A stretch of DNA of 64,000 nucleotides, taken from assembly GCA_035651455.1 (NCBI GenBank), contig DASRFR010000058.1:62001-126000 (forward strand). Reading direction: 5' to 3'. The notes beneath the pieces were generated by a model. It did no database searches and was not told where the DNA came from. It saw only the letters and a list, made by a program, of their open reading frames with translations. A program made the translations under genes and the position numbers. The stretch comes from DASRFR01 sp035651455. Its GTDB lineage: Bacteria; Acidobacteriota; Terriglobia; Terriglobales; Acidobacteriaceae. Each line of letters opens with the position of its first letter. The stretch's first letter is position 1. Positions 18,173 to 26,415 of this stretch are shown here, one piece after another.

Positions 18173-18818
18173 ATGATCAACGGAGCAATTTTGGCTCGCC
18201 AAAAATACACACGATCAGCTGGCGAATATAGGCGGGCAAGACTTGACTACCTACGCAAGTGGCGGACTATGGATGAGTACCTGTATCAGCTGTGCCGGGA
18301 GAATCCAAAGCATGATTCTCTTCTTGCTACCAACGCCAAGGTCTTTATCATCGGCTTGACGTTTGAGACTGGCATCAAGAGGCAAGTGCGCTCGCAGCGC
18401 ACGCAAGGTAGCTCAATCGCTCAAGTCGTGAACCTGATTCACACGCATCATCAGCTTTTAGATCACCAGTTCCATCGCCTTTCAGCAATCTCGGAACCAT
18501 TAACCCCTTCTAAAGTTGCGGATATTTTGGAGATTTACGGGATATTGGTGAAGCTCCTGCGATCGGCGACCAGGGACCAGCACAACGTTCGCTCCTTTGT
18601 GTCAAAGTACATGCACTTCCACAATCCGGCTGTACCCCTATGTGACGTTAACGCCAATACAGTTCTGACGAGCCTTGTACCCTGGCCCTCCGGGTTATGC
18701 GACATACGGAAACCGATTTTTCAGCCTGTATAACGCAATGAGGTCCGAAGGGTGGAAGTTCACCGTTCGGGACATTGATAACTGTTTGCTGTGGAAGTTC
18801 GAAAAGGGGAAGTCCTGA
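18173..18818 (+). pseudogene. Unknown conserved-looking gene broken by a frameshift
   Basis: Starting at ATG 18173 (MINGAILARQKYTRSAGEYR), the frame is helical and well composed up to about 18690: EYLYQLCRENPKHDSLLATNAK..., then SFVSKYMHFHNPAVPLCDVNA. It then degenerates and stops at 18731-18733. In another frame the sense continues at once: PGYATYGNRFFSLYNAMRSE, then WKFTVRDIDNCLLWKFEKGKS, with TGA at 18816-18818. Together this gives about 215 residues. The motif 'S-K-Y-x-H-F-H-x-P-x-V-P-x-x-D' is reminiscent of uncharacterised proteins in accessory islands, but I cannot assign a function. The shift is near a run of CCC/GGG at 18680-18695, where an assembly error is also possible. Confidence 0.55.
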
Positions 18819-19325
18819 TTGGTAGCCTATGTCATCGCGACGGAGCAACCCCGGAGTGTGCTTGACCAAGGCCTTGTCAGCGATGCCTGTTAAAACCAGC
18901 ATCGCTCCGCGTCTCAGATGCCCAGAGAGGCACGACCATACCGCCGGAGACGCAGTACGCAGTGGTCAGCGGCTGATAGTTTGCGGAGAAGAAGATTTGG
19001 CCTATGATTCGCTAGTTGGCCGACACGACTCGTGAGGGCCACCTGACGCCCGGATTCCCGAACTAGTGTCGCGCCATCTACCGTCGTGGGGCGCGGCCAC
19101 CAAAAATGTAGAACGCCCTCAATGCGACAATGAGACAATCCACGAAAAGAAAGGAACCCTTGGCATCCGCGATTCCTGTTAACGAGCGGCTTACGGCTAA
19201 ATAAGTGAAGGAAGGTGGCGTCCTCTACACGCCTCCAGATAGGAGAGACGATAGAAAAGGTTTCTCTAGTCGCTCACCATCGAACGGAAAGGCTCCTGAA
19301 TCGCGTCCAAAGTAGCATGAAGGTC
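18819..19325. other. Intergenic stretch, no gene seen
   Basis: About 500 bp between convergent genes. No frame here carries a motif or ribosome binding site, and I see no RNA gene or terminator hairpin that I would defend. Confidence 0.4.
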
Positions 19326-19889
19326 TCATACTCTCAGCGGTTCGTCAGCATCTCTTGTGCGCCTCTGAGTTCGTTCGCACGGTTTTGAGCGTAATGGCCA
19401 TATTTCAACAGCTAGGGTTTGCGGATCGGGCGGAAGAAGCTCACGACACGCCATCTGTGCCGCGATCAGTACAGCCCAAATTTCCGCCATGTCAAAAGGT
19501 GCATACCAGATCAACGGAATCCGCTCGACTCTAGAGATTGCGAGCCATCCGATAATTCCGTGCAGCAGAATAAGGCCACCAATAACCATCCAGAGCTTAG
19601 GTTTGTTCCACCTTGGGCGAAGAACTTTGAGTGTGTAGCCGAATACGAAAACTGTATTGACCGCAAATGCGATCCACTTCGCCTCAATGGGTGATTTCTT
19701 CGGCCTGTAGGCTGCGAAGATCACGATGGCAACCACCAGCGCGACGCTGATGGCGATGTACGCCAGCCAGTCTCTTAACACTGCAATGCGGGAAGCGGGC
19801 GATTTCTTTCTAAGCCTCTGGATCCACCAGCAAACAAGGATCAGGGCGACAATTCCGAACCATAGCAACGGCGATGTCAGCCGCGTCAT
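19326..19889 (-). CDS. Small integral membrane protein, unknown
   Basis: 187 residues with four probable transmembrane helices: about 8-24 (PLLWFGIVALILVCWW), 42-60 (WLAYIAISVALVVAIVIFAA), 73-88 (IAFAVNTVFVFGYTL) and 101-117 (MVIGGLILLHGIIGWLA). A basic cytoplasmic loop (QRLRKKSPASR) and a charged C-terminal tail are present. No family motif is recognised. It is isolated, with about 500 bp of empty DNA on one side and 600 bp on the other, and is oriented against its neighbours. Hydrophobic segments are clear, so it is likely real; the function is unknown. Confidence 0.55.
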   Translation of the reverse strand: MTRLTSPLLWFGIVALILVCWWIQRLRKKSPASRIAVLRDWLAYIAISVALVVAIVIFAAYRPKKSPIEAKWIAFAVNTVFVFGYTLKVLRPRWNKPKLWMVIGGLILLHGIIGWLAISRVERIPLIWYAPFDMAEIWAVLIAAQMACRELLPPDPQTLAVEIWPLRSKPCERTQRRTRDADEPLRV

Positions 19890-20502
19890 ACGAGACTAAA
19901 GCGGATTGTACCCGACCATGATTGTCGAACAGGCGATAGCGCTCAAAACCCCCTTCTAAGGGGTCCACACTATCGCATTCCATTCTCGTCCGGTCTTCTT
20001 CCGCCACGCGTTCAGTCGGCCGGTCTCCATCGCACCTTCTAAGGTAATTCGGAAGCTCGTCCTATGTACCCAACGGTCTCCCGGACGGCTCCAGTCCCTC
20101 GCGAACACGCCGTCGAACTCTACCGCGCCGCGCTTGTCGTAAGCGCTCATCGTCAACTCTGCGATCTTCCCTCCTGACGTATCGGATTGGGTTCCCGCTC
20201 AACCATTGATTGGTAGGGCGCTGCGGGCCAAGACGCTGAAAACAAAATCAAGCATTAACAAACTTAGAGGTGCGGTCGACGCGCAGGCCGAGAAAGCCGA
20301 AAGACCAAAGAGCTAAGGTGTTGAAAGGATTTTGTGCGTTAGCTGAGGCTCTCGATAAAAAGGCTCAAGCTCCGGACGAAACTCTTTAGCGGCTGGTCAC
20401 CCGAATCGTGGGAAGCCACTATGAGTGCTATTGACTTTCCCATCTGACGCAATCAGACTTCCCTGTGCACGATTTCCTCCGTGCCAACTGTTCGACAATG
20501 AA
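19890..20502. other. Intergenic stretch with possible gene debris
   Basis: About 610 bp. From roughly 20240 to 20390 two adjoining frames read like one small alanine/lysine-rich helical protein (LRGAVDAQAEKAERPKS, then LKGFCALAEALDKKAQAPDE) broken by a frameshift. Its source is unidentified. Nothing else is seen. Confidence 0.35.
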
Positions 20503-21102
20503 ATGAGAAAGCTACTCACGCTCAACAAAGAGGGTAAGTTGTCCCTTAGAGCGGCTGGTGGGGACGAAATCGAAGTACGAACCTCGCCACGCAACGTCTT
20601 GCTCCTCATTGATACGTCGGGGAGCATGGCTGGAGCGAAGATTGAGGAAGCAAGGAATGGCGCAATCGACTTCGCTCGTTCGGCAATCGCAAGGTCGTAC
20701 GCGACAGCACTCGCTGTTTTCGCTGATCGTGCCGCGATGGTGTGTGACCCCACAGCAGATGCCGACCATTTCGCGAAAAAGATTGGGCGCGTGGCTGTGG
20801 GTCTCGTCGGCGGGACCACCGACCTCGCTGCGGGTCTCACATTAGCCGGAAAGTTCCGAGAGCTTGGGGCAGTTGTCGTAGTGACCGATGGCCAGAGCAA
20901 TGACAACGATGCCGCTCTTGAGGTCGCCGCTACGTTGAAAAACAGGGGCATCGACATCATCTGCATCGGGACCGATGATGCAGATAAAAACTTCCTTAAA
21001 CGATTGGCAACTCGTTCTGCACTCGCGACTTACGTTTCGTCGAAAAACTTGCGGGCTGCGATCACAGACGCGAGTCGATTCCTGCCGCAGAGCGGAAAAT
21101 GA
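20503..21102 (+). CDS. von Willebrand factor A (vWA) domain protein
   Basis: 199 residues from ATG 20503; a longer reading from 20425 adds an unstructured leader. After a short beta strand region comes the vWA fold: VLLLIDTSGSMAGAKIEEAR holds the MIDAS DxSxS (residues 37-41). The MIDAS Thr is in GGTTDLAAGL, and the third ligand is in VVVVTDGQSNDNDA. All metal-coordinating residues are present, so it should bind Mg2+ and a protein partner. The gene overlaps the next, a J-domain gene, by 4 bp (ATGA), so the two are co-translated. vWA proteins coupled to chaperone or effector genes are known from ternary (Ter) and related conflict systems. That connection is inference. Confidence 0.8.
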   Translation: MRKLLTLNKEGKLSLRAAGGDEIEVRTSPRNVLLLIDTSGSMAGAKIEEARNGAIDFARSAIARSYATALAVFADRAAMVCDPTADADHFAKKIGRVAVGLVGGTTDLAAGLTLAGKFRELGAVVVVTDGQSNDNDAALEVAATLKNRGIDIICIGTDDADKNFLKRLATRSALATYVSSKNLRAAITDASRFLPQSGK

Positions 21103-22199
21103 GTGACGAGACGTACTACACAGTCCTAAACGTCAAAGAGACGGCGTCGGCATCGGAAATCAAAACTGCGTATCGAGACCTCATCAAGCAGGTCCACCCC
21201 GACACAATCACCAACTTGGCACCCTTTCTCAGGCGCATCGCCGAGGATAAGGCCAAAGAAATTATCGAAGCATACAGCGTACTCTCAAGTTCCACCAATC
21301 GGCGGGACTACGACAGACAGTTAGCTGAATACAGACGGCAGACAATGCCGCAAGCGCCTCCCCCTCGTCAACCGACTCCACCGCAGGCGGCTTCGACGAC
21401 TACGTTCGGTTACTGCAACAAGTGCGGAACATCGCTCTACGCCAGCGGGTATTGTCCGAAATGTAGCAAGTTCGCCCGTCCCGCTCCGGCTCCCGCAACG
21501 AATCCTTCTCGACCTCAAGCAGTCCGCGCGCTTGGATACAATTGGGCACCGCTCATGCGGTGGTCGCGTGAGCATCCTTTTATTGTTGTGTTCACCGTTG
21601 TCTTCTCGGTTCTATTCATCGCATCGCTTTTCCCTGATGGGAGCACCTCTCAGCCTCCAGCAAATAAGTCGCAATCCGCCGACAGCGAACCAGCGTCACC
21701 TATGAACAACGCAGCAGCAGCCTCAACGGGGCCGTATTCAAACTACCCCTGCGATTTTCGGGATAAAATTTCCCCTATTGACCGCAAGCCATGCAGCGAA
21801 GGCCAAGACCAGTCGGTGCCCGCACCGTCATCGGGAATTACAGTTGACGAGAAGACAATCGACAGGGAGTCGCCGGTCTCCAGTGCATACGTCGGCACTG
21901 TTCACAACCGACAACCCGACCTGTCCGGCTTGACAGATTCCGAGCGGCAATCCATAGAGGCGGCGTGCTCTATTGCCAAGTACAACCAAGGACCGGCAGC
22001 GTACGACCGCTGTCTAGGAATACAATTTCAGGCGTGGGTGGCAGGTCCCCAGCAACCCGACCTGTCCGGCTTGACAGATTCCGAGCGGCAATCCATAGAG
22101 GCGGCGTGCTCTATTGCCAAGTACAACCAAGGACCGGCAGCGTACGACCGTTGTCTGGTCCGACAACTTGAGGCACTCGCTAATTACCGGCAACGATAA
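21099..22199 (+). CDS. Membrane-anchored J-domain protein with zinc ribbon and tandem repeats
   Basis: 366 residues. A J-domain at residues 5-75 (YYTVLNVKETASASEIKTAY, HPD at 33-35, NRRDYDRQL) should stimulate a DnaK-type ATPase. A zinc ribbon follows (CNKC at 106-109, CPKC at 119-122), then a transmembrane helix at about 160-177 (PFIVVFTVVFSVLFIASLF) and a periplasmic low-complexity stretch. The C-terminus has two nearly identical copies of a 34-residue unit beginning QPDLSGLTDSERQSIEAACS; conserved cysteines in each copy could form disulfides. It is not a DnaJ/CbpA orthologue because it lacks the G/F-rich region and C-terminal beta domains. It overlaps the vWA gene by 4 bp, which suggests a shared function at the membrane. 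Confidence 0.8.
   Translation: MSDETYYTVLNVKETASASEIKTAYRDLIKQVHPDTITNLAPFLRRIAEDKAKEIIEAYSVLSSSTNRRDYDRQLAEYRRQTMPQAPPPRQPTPPQAASTTTFGYCNKCGTSLYASGYCPKCSKFARPAPAPATNPSRPQAVRALGYNWAPLMRWSREHPFIVVFTVVFSVLFIASLFPDGSTSQPPANKSQSADSEPASPMNNAAAASTGPYSNYPCDFRDKISPIDRKPCSEGQDQSVPAPSSGITVDEKTIDRESPVSSAYVGTVHNRQPDLSGLTDSERQSIEAACSIAKYNQGPAAYDRCLGIQFQAWVAGPQQPDLSGLTDSERQSIEAACSIAKYNQGPAAYDRCLVRQLEALANYRQR
21912..22015 (+). repeat. 104-bp direct repeat, copy 1
   Basis: First copy of a 104-bp unit inside the J-domain gene; the second copy is at 22053-22156, a period of 141 bp. The two differ at a single base (C at 22010, T at 22151), a synonymous change. In protein this duplicates the QPDLSGLTDSERQSIEAACS module. 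The near identity implies recent duplication or gene conversion. Confidence 0.9.
22053..22156 (+). repeat. 104-bp direct repeat, copy 2
   Basis: Second copy of the 104-bp unit described at 21912-22015. The 37 bp between the copies encode a short spacer (IQFQAWVAGPQ region) that is not duplicated on the far side, except for a related CLVRQLEAL ending. Confidence 0.9.
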
Positions 22200-22212
22200 A
22201 GTAAGGAGCTGT

Positions 22213-22638
22213 TCACCACAATTGGTGACTCTCGTTGACCCGGATGAGTTTGCAACCAGCCTCGATGTAAGCATCTTCTCCGTATCCCGGTTGCAGTGGA
22301 GGATACAGGCCGGAGCTCGTTGTCACGGGCTGTGCGTCTCCTCCCGGATAACAGATCACTGTCAACGACTTCAATGTAATTGGCGTTCCGTTGTGAACGT
22401 GTGACTGATACCTGTCTTTGGGAGTGATTTGAACTCCCGCGAGTATAGCGGGGTCGGCGCTTCCAGAATCGTAGTGAACCAGCAGATAACCAAGAACGAA
22501 GACCACCGGGACTGCAATGACAGCCGCCCATATCTTCGCGATACTGCGAGGCGGCACTCCTAAGTGGCGCAACTCCTTCGTGACGAGCCGTGCCTCGCGA
22601 ACGGCAAGTCGTGCTCCACTAGTCCTCGACCTACCCAT
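22213..22638 (-). CDS. Small membrane-anchored protein, unknown
   Basis: 141 residues from ATG 22638, chosen because GGAGG lies 8 bases upstream. A basic helical N-terminus (GRSRTSGARLAVREARLVTK) precedes one transmembrane helix (residues about 37-55, IWAAVIAVPVVFVLGYLLV). An extracytoplasmic domain of about 80 residues carries cysteines (LTVICYPGG, AGCKLI). No family is recognised. It is convergent with the J-domain gene, with only 13 bp between the stops. A longer start at 22749 exists but has no ribosome binding site. Confidence 0.5.
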   Translation of the reverse strand: MGRSRTSGARLAVREARLVTKELRHLGVPPRSIAKIWAAVIAVPVVFVLGYLLVHYDSGSADPAILAGVQITPKDRYQSHVHNGTPITLKSLTVICYPGGDAQPVTTSSGLYPPLQPGYGEDAYIEAGCKLIRVNESHQLW

Positions 22639-22763
22639 GCAGGCAAACCTCCAAGAAGCGACGAAGCAAGCTGATATTACAAGAACCCAAGGTCGATGGG
22701 CGAACCCGGATGGAACGTTTCCTCCTGTCCGAGCGAGCAAAGAGCGCAAGAGCCGAGAAGTGA

Positions 22764-23006
22764 CTAGCGGTGCGTCTGCCGCTGATGTTCCAATTGGCCG
22801 AGCACGAATTCTCTTAACCTCGATTGCAATTTAAGTTTGTGTTCCTCGGAAGGTCCTGTTGTCAGTTCCTGATTTGTGTTCAGTTCCTGATTTGCATTCT
22901 CGATTAGTTGCCGCCAATACTCGCAATCGTGGCAGGCGTACCGCTTGGTGCTTTCTTCTTCTTCTTCTTTTGGTTCGTATTCGTATTCCATTAACGAAGG
23001 GTACAA
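22764..23006 (-). CDS. Small acidic protein, uncertain
   Basis: Up to 80 residues, with an acidic run (EYEPKEEEEEST) and CHDC followed by YWRQLIENANQ. A short DNA duplication, two copies of about 16 bp around 22864-22890, encodes NQEL twice. A better start may be the ATG at 22991 (MEYEYEP). The CxxC and helical tail look protein-like, but there is no known family and no strong ribosome binding site. I regard it as possibly real only. Confidence 0.3.
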   Translation of the reverse strand: MYPSLMEYEYEPKEEEEESTKRYACHDCEYWRQLIENANQELNTNQELTTGPSEEHKLKLQSRLREFVLGQLEHQRQTHR

Positions 23007-23708
23007 GGGCGGTCGGTGGATTTCATCGTCTTTTTTTCCCGCCTTGACCTTGAAACGAAAATCGGAGGATAGGCGGCTTCCGGTTTCACCAAGAGTTCCA
23101 CCATTGTGGCTGGATTTCTTCGGAATTCCTCGGAAGTCCTCGGAGGATTTTCAATAACTTACGAGGATTGGCACCGGCATATTGCGATTGAGAATCTTGT
23201 TGCGCACCCTTTAATATCAGCAACTTAGATGCCAATGCGCAGAATTTGTGCCTCAAACTGCGCCCTTTTCCGCAGTTTTCGTGCTTTCAGAGCGCTTCCA
23301 ACTTCGCGAGCCACTCCCCGAAGTGTGGGCATTCTCTCCTGAGGATTTCGATTCCGATGCGGCTTACGATCAGGGGGCCAAAGGCGACCCTTGTCGTACA
23401 CGCCTCCGTAGATCCTTAGAATTCTTTTCGAAGGTGCGGTGGCCTCTCCGTCATTGATAAGCTCGGGACTCGCGAAGGCATCGTTGATTGCACTCAGTTC
23501 GTGCAGGCGTGAAGACGATGTTAAAGCCATAACGGCTAGATCCACCTGGACGACCCGCTAAAGAGCAAGGATTCGAACTCGTGCAGCTGGAGAGCGCGCG
23601 GGTGCGCCGACCGCACGATGCACCATCCGGGGACTGCGCCCTGCACCCGTTACCCGGACCAGCAACACATCACTCTATCCGCCTCTCCGCAGGTGTAGAA
23701 TCGCCCGC
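23007..23708. other. Intergenic stretch with one repeat copy
   Basis: About 700 bp. It contains the first copy of an imperfect repeat (23082-23198, second copy at 23976-24089). A minus-strand frame at 23225-23545 has no motif and I do not call it. Around 23567-23590 a tRNA T-loop-like string occurs, but it does not fold as a tRNA. Confidence 0.4.
23082..23198 (+). repeat. Imperfect dispersed repeat, copy 1
   Basis: Starts with a 25-bp block (GGTTTCACCAAGAGTTCCAC and CATTG) that recurs at 23976-24000 with one mismatch. It ends with ATTGAGAATCTT, which recurs at 24078-24089. The middle is diverged but of nearly the same length. The pair brackets a small gene at 23709-23972. Confidence 0.7.
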
Positions 23709-23972
23709 ATGACCGAACCCTACAAGTTAGAAGTCACTCCGCTGAGTCCGGTCGCGATAAGGGAAGGTCAGACCGAGGTTCACGCGCCGGGACACGATAC
23801 ATGGGACCAGATTGCCTGCCCGCAGTGTTCCGATATCTTTCTGCTGGGACCCAACCGCATCTTCGGAAGCCGGATTACGAAGCAGGAAGCCACCAAGCAT
23901 TTACTTCAGCGTCTCGTCGACGACCACACCCAGCATCGAAACCATGAGAACAGCTACGAACTGCCGGACTGA
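23709..23972 (+). CDS. Small CxxC protein, unknown
   Basis: 87 residues: MTEPYKLEVTPLSPVAIREG, a CPQC pair at about residues 37-40 (IACPQCSDIFLLGPN), then a helical C-terminus (ITKQEATKHLLQRLVDDHTQ) and a histidine cluster. The codon pattern looks genuine, although there is no strong ribosome binding site. The combination of CxxC and later histidines could bind zinc. It sits alone between two copies of an imperfect repeat, near the tRNA-Asn end of the accessory region, which suggests cargo of a mobile unit. Confidence 0.45.
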   Translation: MTEPYKLEVTPLSPVAIREGQTEVHAPGHDTWDQIACPQCSDIFLLGPNRIFGSRITKQEATKHLLQRLVDDHTQHRNHENSYELPD

Positions 23973-23975
23973 AGT

Positions 23976-24089
23976 GGTTTCACCAAGAGTTTCACCATTG
24001 AGGTCAAATCTGGTGGAATTTCGTGGAACGTGGAATCACGAAGAATGACTTACGAAAGTCACGCGGACCAAATTGGCATTGAGAATCTT
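23976..24089 (+). repeat. Imperfect dispersed repeat, copy 2
   Basis: Second copy of the repeat at 23082-23198, 24 of 25 matches in the first block and 12 of 12 in the last block. It lies about 110 bp from the 3' end of tRNA-Asn. Confidence 0.7.
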
Positions 24090-24195
24090 CGGTTCTCAAT
24101 CACGAAACCATTTGGGAAGCTGGAGACTTTCGGCGAGAAATGCGGTGAAATGCGGTGAGGTTTTGTTTTGGGAAATCGTAAACTACTGAAAAGAA

Positions 24196-24270
<75 letters not shown>

Positions 24271-24384
24271 GTGTACGGGGCGTTTTCGCGCCGCTCGGTT
24301 GTGAACTCATCATAGCATCCGTGCGCTCCCCGTGAAAACTCCCGGAGCATAGCTGGCCCGGACGCAATCCAGGTAAGCCTCGTA

Positions 24385-25731
24385 CTATTCCTTTTTCTTG
24401 TTGGCATCGGTCTTTTGTTTGAACATTTTGATAGCCAGTTTTCTCACGGTTTCTGAGACTTCCTTGTTGCCGGACAGATGCCGGAGATCCTGTACCAGCA
24501 AATGCTTCATCAGGCCCAGGCCAACGTCGAGCGGCGTGCGCGGATTGAAAACCAGGTTGCGCAACACAGCGTAGTTCTTGGCGAAACGCCGCTTCATCGG
24601 AATCGCACGCAGAACCGCCTCGAGCACATTCTTCTGACTGGCGAAATGTTCTACCTCCGAGTCGGTAATCTTTCCCGATTCCAACACCGCCACAGCAACA
24701 AGCTTCGTTCCGTCGCGAATTAAAATTGAGCGCTCTTCCTTGTTGCCTTTCATGGCGAGCTGAATGCGCCCCTTCACGTCGAGTTTGTTGATTTTTTGCA
24801 GAGTGTTGTCGCGCTTACCGTCGTCCTGCGCATGCCTCTTTTGAGGATGGGAGGTGGGAAGAGCAGGAGCGGCAACCGCAGCGGAAGGGGAAGCGGCCGC
24901 ATCGGACACTGCGGTTGACGAATGCACCGCCTCGGGCTCCGATAACGGCGCTGCCGCCTCGCTGTCATTCGGCCGCTCTTGCAAGAAATCCAAGCCAAAC
25001 TCTTCGCGGTCGAAAATACCGCCAATTGCCTGGAAAGGCTTGTTTCCCTCAGCAGCAATTTCGGCAGCGTTCTCCGTCAGGTAAGCCATGACGGTGTCGT
25101 CCAGATCGACGTCGCCTTGCAAAGCCTGAAGCGGATCCTCGGAAAACCCAATCTGCAGATTTGCAAAATCGGAAGGAGCGAGTGCAGCAGCCTCGTCGTG
25201 GAGATCGGCGGACATTAGCTCTTCCAAAGGTTCCGTCGACGCTGCGGAGACGCCTGCACTTTCTTCATCCTGGCCTGGAGGAGGTTTAACGGCAACCGCA
25301 TTCTTGAAGTTCGGGTTGGATGCGAGTGCTCGCTGCACTGCGGTGGAGGCACTACATCGCGCACTCTTGGAAATTACTTCTGCGATCTGGCTACTCGCTG
25401 CGCCTGCTAATTCGATGATGGTATCCATGCTCACTGAGGGGTTTTCGAGCAACGACGAGAGCAGCGCGGGACGCAGGTTTTGCGCCGAAATCATGTATTG
25501 CAAAACTTCCTTAGGAGCGTTCGGATCTTTGGCGACGGCAATCGACGATGCCTCATCGTATCCGGCCAGCGTCATCCTGGCCTGCTGGCCGAATATCTTG
25601 TTGTGATTCGCTAGGTGCACGAGGATTTCGATCATTTCCGCTGGAGGAACGGTCAGCGCACCTCGAGCAGCCGAGTGCATTCGATGCGATGGCAATGCGG
25701 AGGCGCGGATTAAATCGATCATGCGCGGCAT
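24385..25731 (-). CDS. Conserved hypothetical with HEAT-like helical repeats
   Basis: 448 residues with a reasonable AGGGG upstream. The N-terminal 140 residues consist of short helical repeats (VPPAEMIEILVHLANHNKIF, then PKEVLQYMISAQ, LRPALLSSLLENPSVSMDT), like HEAT or leucine-rich-variant repeats. A long acidic, alanine/proline-rich linker follows. A second helical region (residues about 310-440) reads GRIQLAMKGNKEERSILIRD, then RAIPMKRRFAKNYAVLRNLV. No catalytic motif or signal peptide is present. Proteins of this build are common in Acidobacteriota and Deltaproteobacteria next to HD-domain and release-factor genes, but have no known role. It follows the HD-hydrolase gene by 42 bp and is probably co-transcribed with the lnt-prfB operon. 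Confidence 0.7.
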   Translation of the reverse strand: MPRMIDLIRASALPSHRMHSAARGALTVPPAEMIEILVHLANHNKIFGQQARMTLAGYDEASSIAVAKDPNAPKEVLQYMISAQNLRPALLSSLLENPSVSMDTIIELAGAASSQIAEVISKSARCSASTAVQRALASNPNFKNAVAVKPPPGQDEESAGVSAASTEPLEELMSADLHDEAAALAPSDFANLQIGFSEDPLQALQGDVDLDDTVMAYLTENAAEIAAEGNKPFQAIGGIFDREEFGLDFLQERPNDSEAAAPLSEPEAVHSSTAVSDAAASPSAAVAAPALPTSHPQKRHAQDDGKRDNTLQKINKLDVKGRIQLAMKGNKEERSILIRDGTKLVAVAVLESGKITDSEVEHFASQKNVLEAVLRAIPMKRRFAKNYAVLRNLVFNPRTPLDVGLGLMKHLLVQDLRHLSGNKEVSETVRKLAIKMFKQKTDANKKKE

Positions 25732-25773
25732 GAACTTAAGCCCCTAATGCTGTCATTACAACCTGAGAAACTC

Positions 25774-26415
25774 CTACCTTCTATTCGACGCTGTTTGCGT
25801 CAGGCGCTCCACATCCAGAACTACGCGTTCAAATTCACTGGTCAAGCCATTAGGCGTGCCTTGCTTGAACTCATCGAGCAATGCGCGATAATACCAAAGA
25901 GTGCCCTCTCGTCCGCCGTGAAACCGCTGCCAGAGCGATTCCCCGATCTGGCGATAGTCCAGGAGAATGGAACGGCCGTTGTGCAGTTTGTCGGCCGTCG
26001 ATACGAGCCGGACGTCATTGTCCGCCTGAGAAAGCCTGCGCAGATATTGTTCTTTTCGTTCTCGCCAGGGCGGCTTGAAATCGGTGTAGGCATCGGTGCA
26101 ACCGTCGACAATGTGGGCCACTCGTTCTCCAAAGCGCCGCGCGAGGTCGACAAGCACAGGAGCACCGCCGCAATCCTCCACCACATCGTGCAACAGGGCT
26201 GCGATTGCCAGATCTTCATCGCCGCCGGCCTCCAGCACCAATCCTGCAACCGCCATGAGATGCGAAATGTATGGAATGTCGCCACCCTTCTTTGTCTGGC
26301 CGCCATGCATTTTGCAGGCGAAAAGAAAAGCTTCTTCGAACCGTCGACTCAGCATGGGATAAGCGCGGTTAAAGTCCTCACGTGGAAGCGAATGCCTCGA
26401 CGCTTCACTGATCAC
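25774..26415 (-). CDS. HD-domain small alarmone-hydrolase-like protein
   Basis: 213 residues. HGGQTKKGGDIPYISHLMAVAGLV supplies the first histidines of the HD fold, ALLHDVVEDCGG the HD...ED motif and STADKLHN the distal Asp/Asn. This is the layout of SpoT/Mesh1-type (p)ppGpp hydrolases and of HD_4 proteins. No synthetase or regulatory domains are attached, so it would be a stand-alone hydrolase. The gene overlaps the prfB stop by 4 bp (ATGA), showing translational coupling. A role in reducing alarmone levels is family-based; other nucleotide substrates are possible. Confidence 0.75.
   Translation of the reverse strand: MISEASRHSLPREDFNRAYPMLSRRFEEAFLFACKMHGGQTKKGGDIPYISHLMAVAGLVLEAGGDEDLAIAALLHDVVEDCGGAPVLVDLARRFGERVAHIVDGCTDAYTDFKPPWRERKEQYLRRLSQADNDVRLVSTADKLHNGRSILLDYRQIGESLWQRFHGGREGTLWYYRALLDEFKQGTPNGLTSEFERVVLDVERLTQTASNRR

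Noticed and set aside
23225..23545. 106-codon minus-strand frame
   Set aside because: No motif, no ribosome binding site, arginine-rich composition as expected from chance in this DNA.
23560..23645. tRNA-like sequence (GTTCGAATCC on the minus strand)
   Set aside because: The T-stem does not pair and no anticodon or acceptor stem can be drawn.
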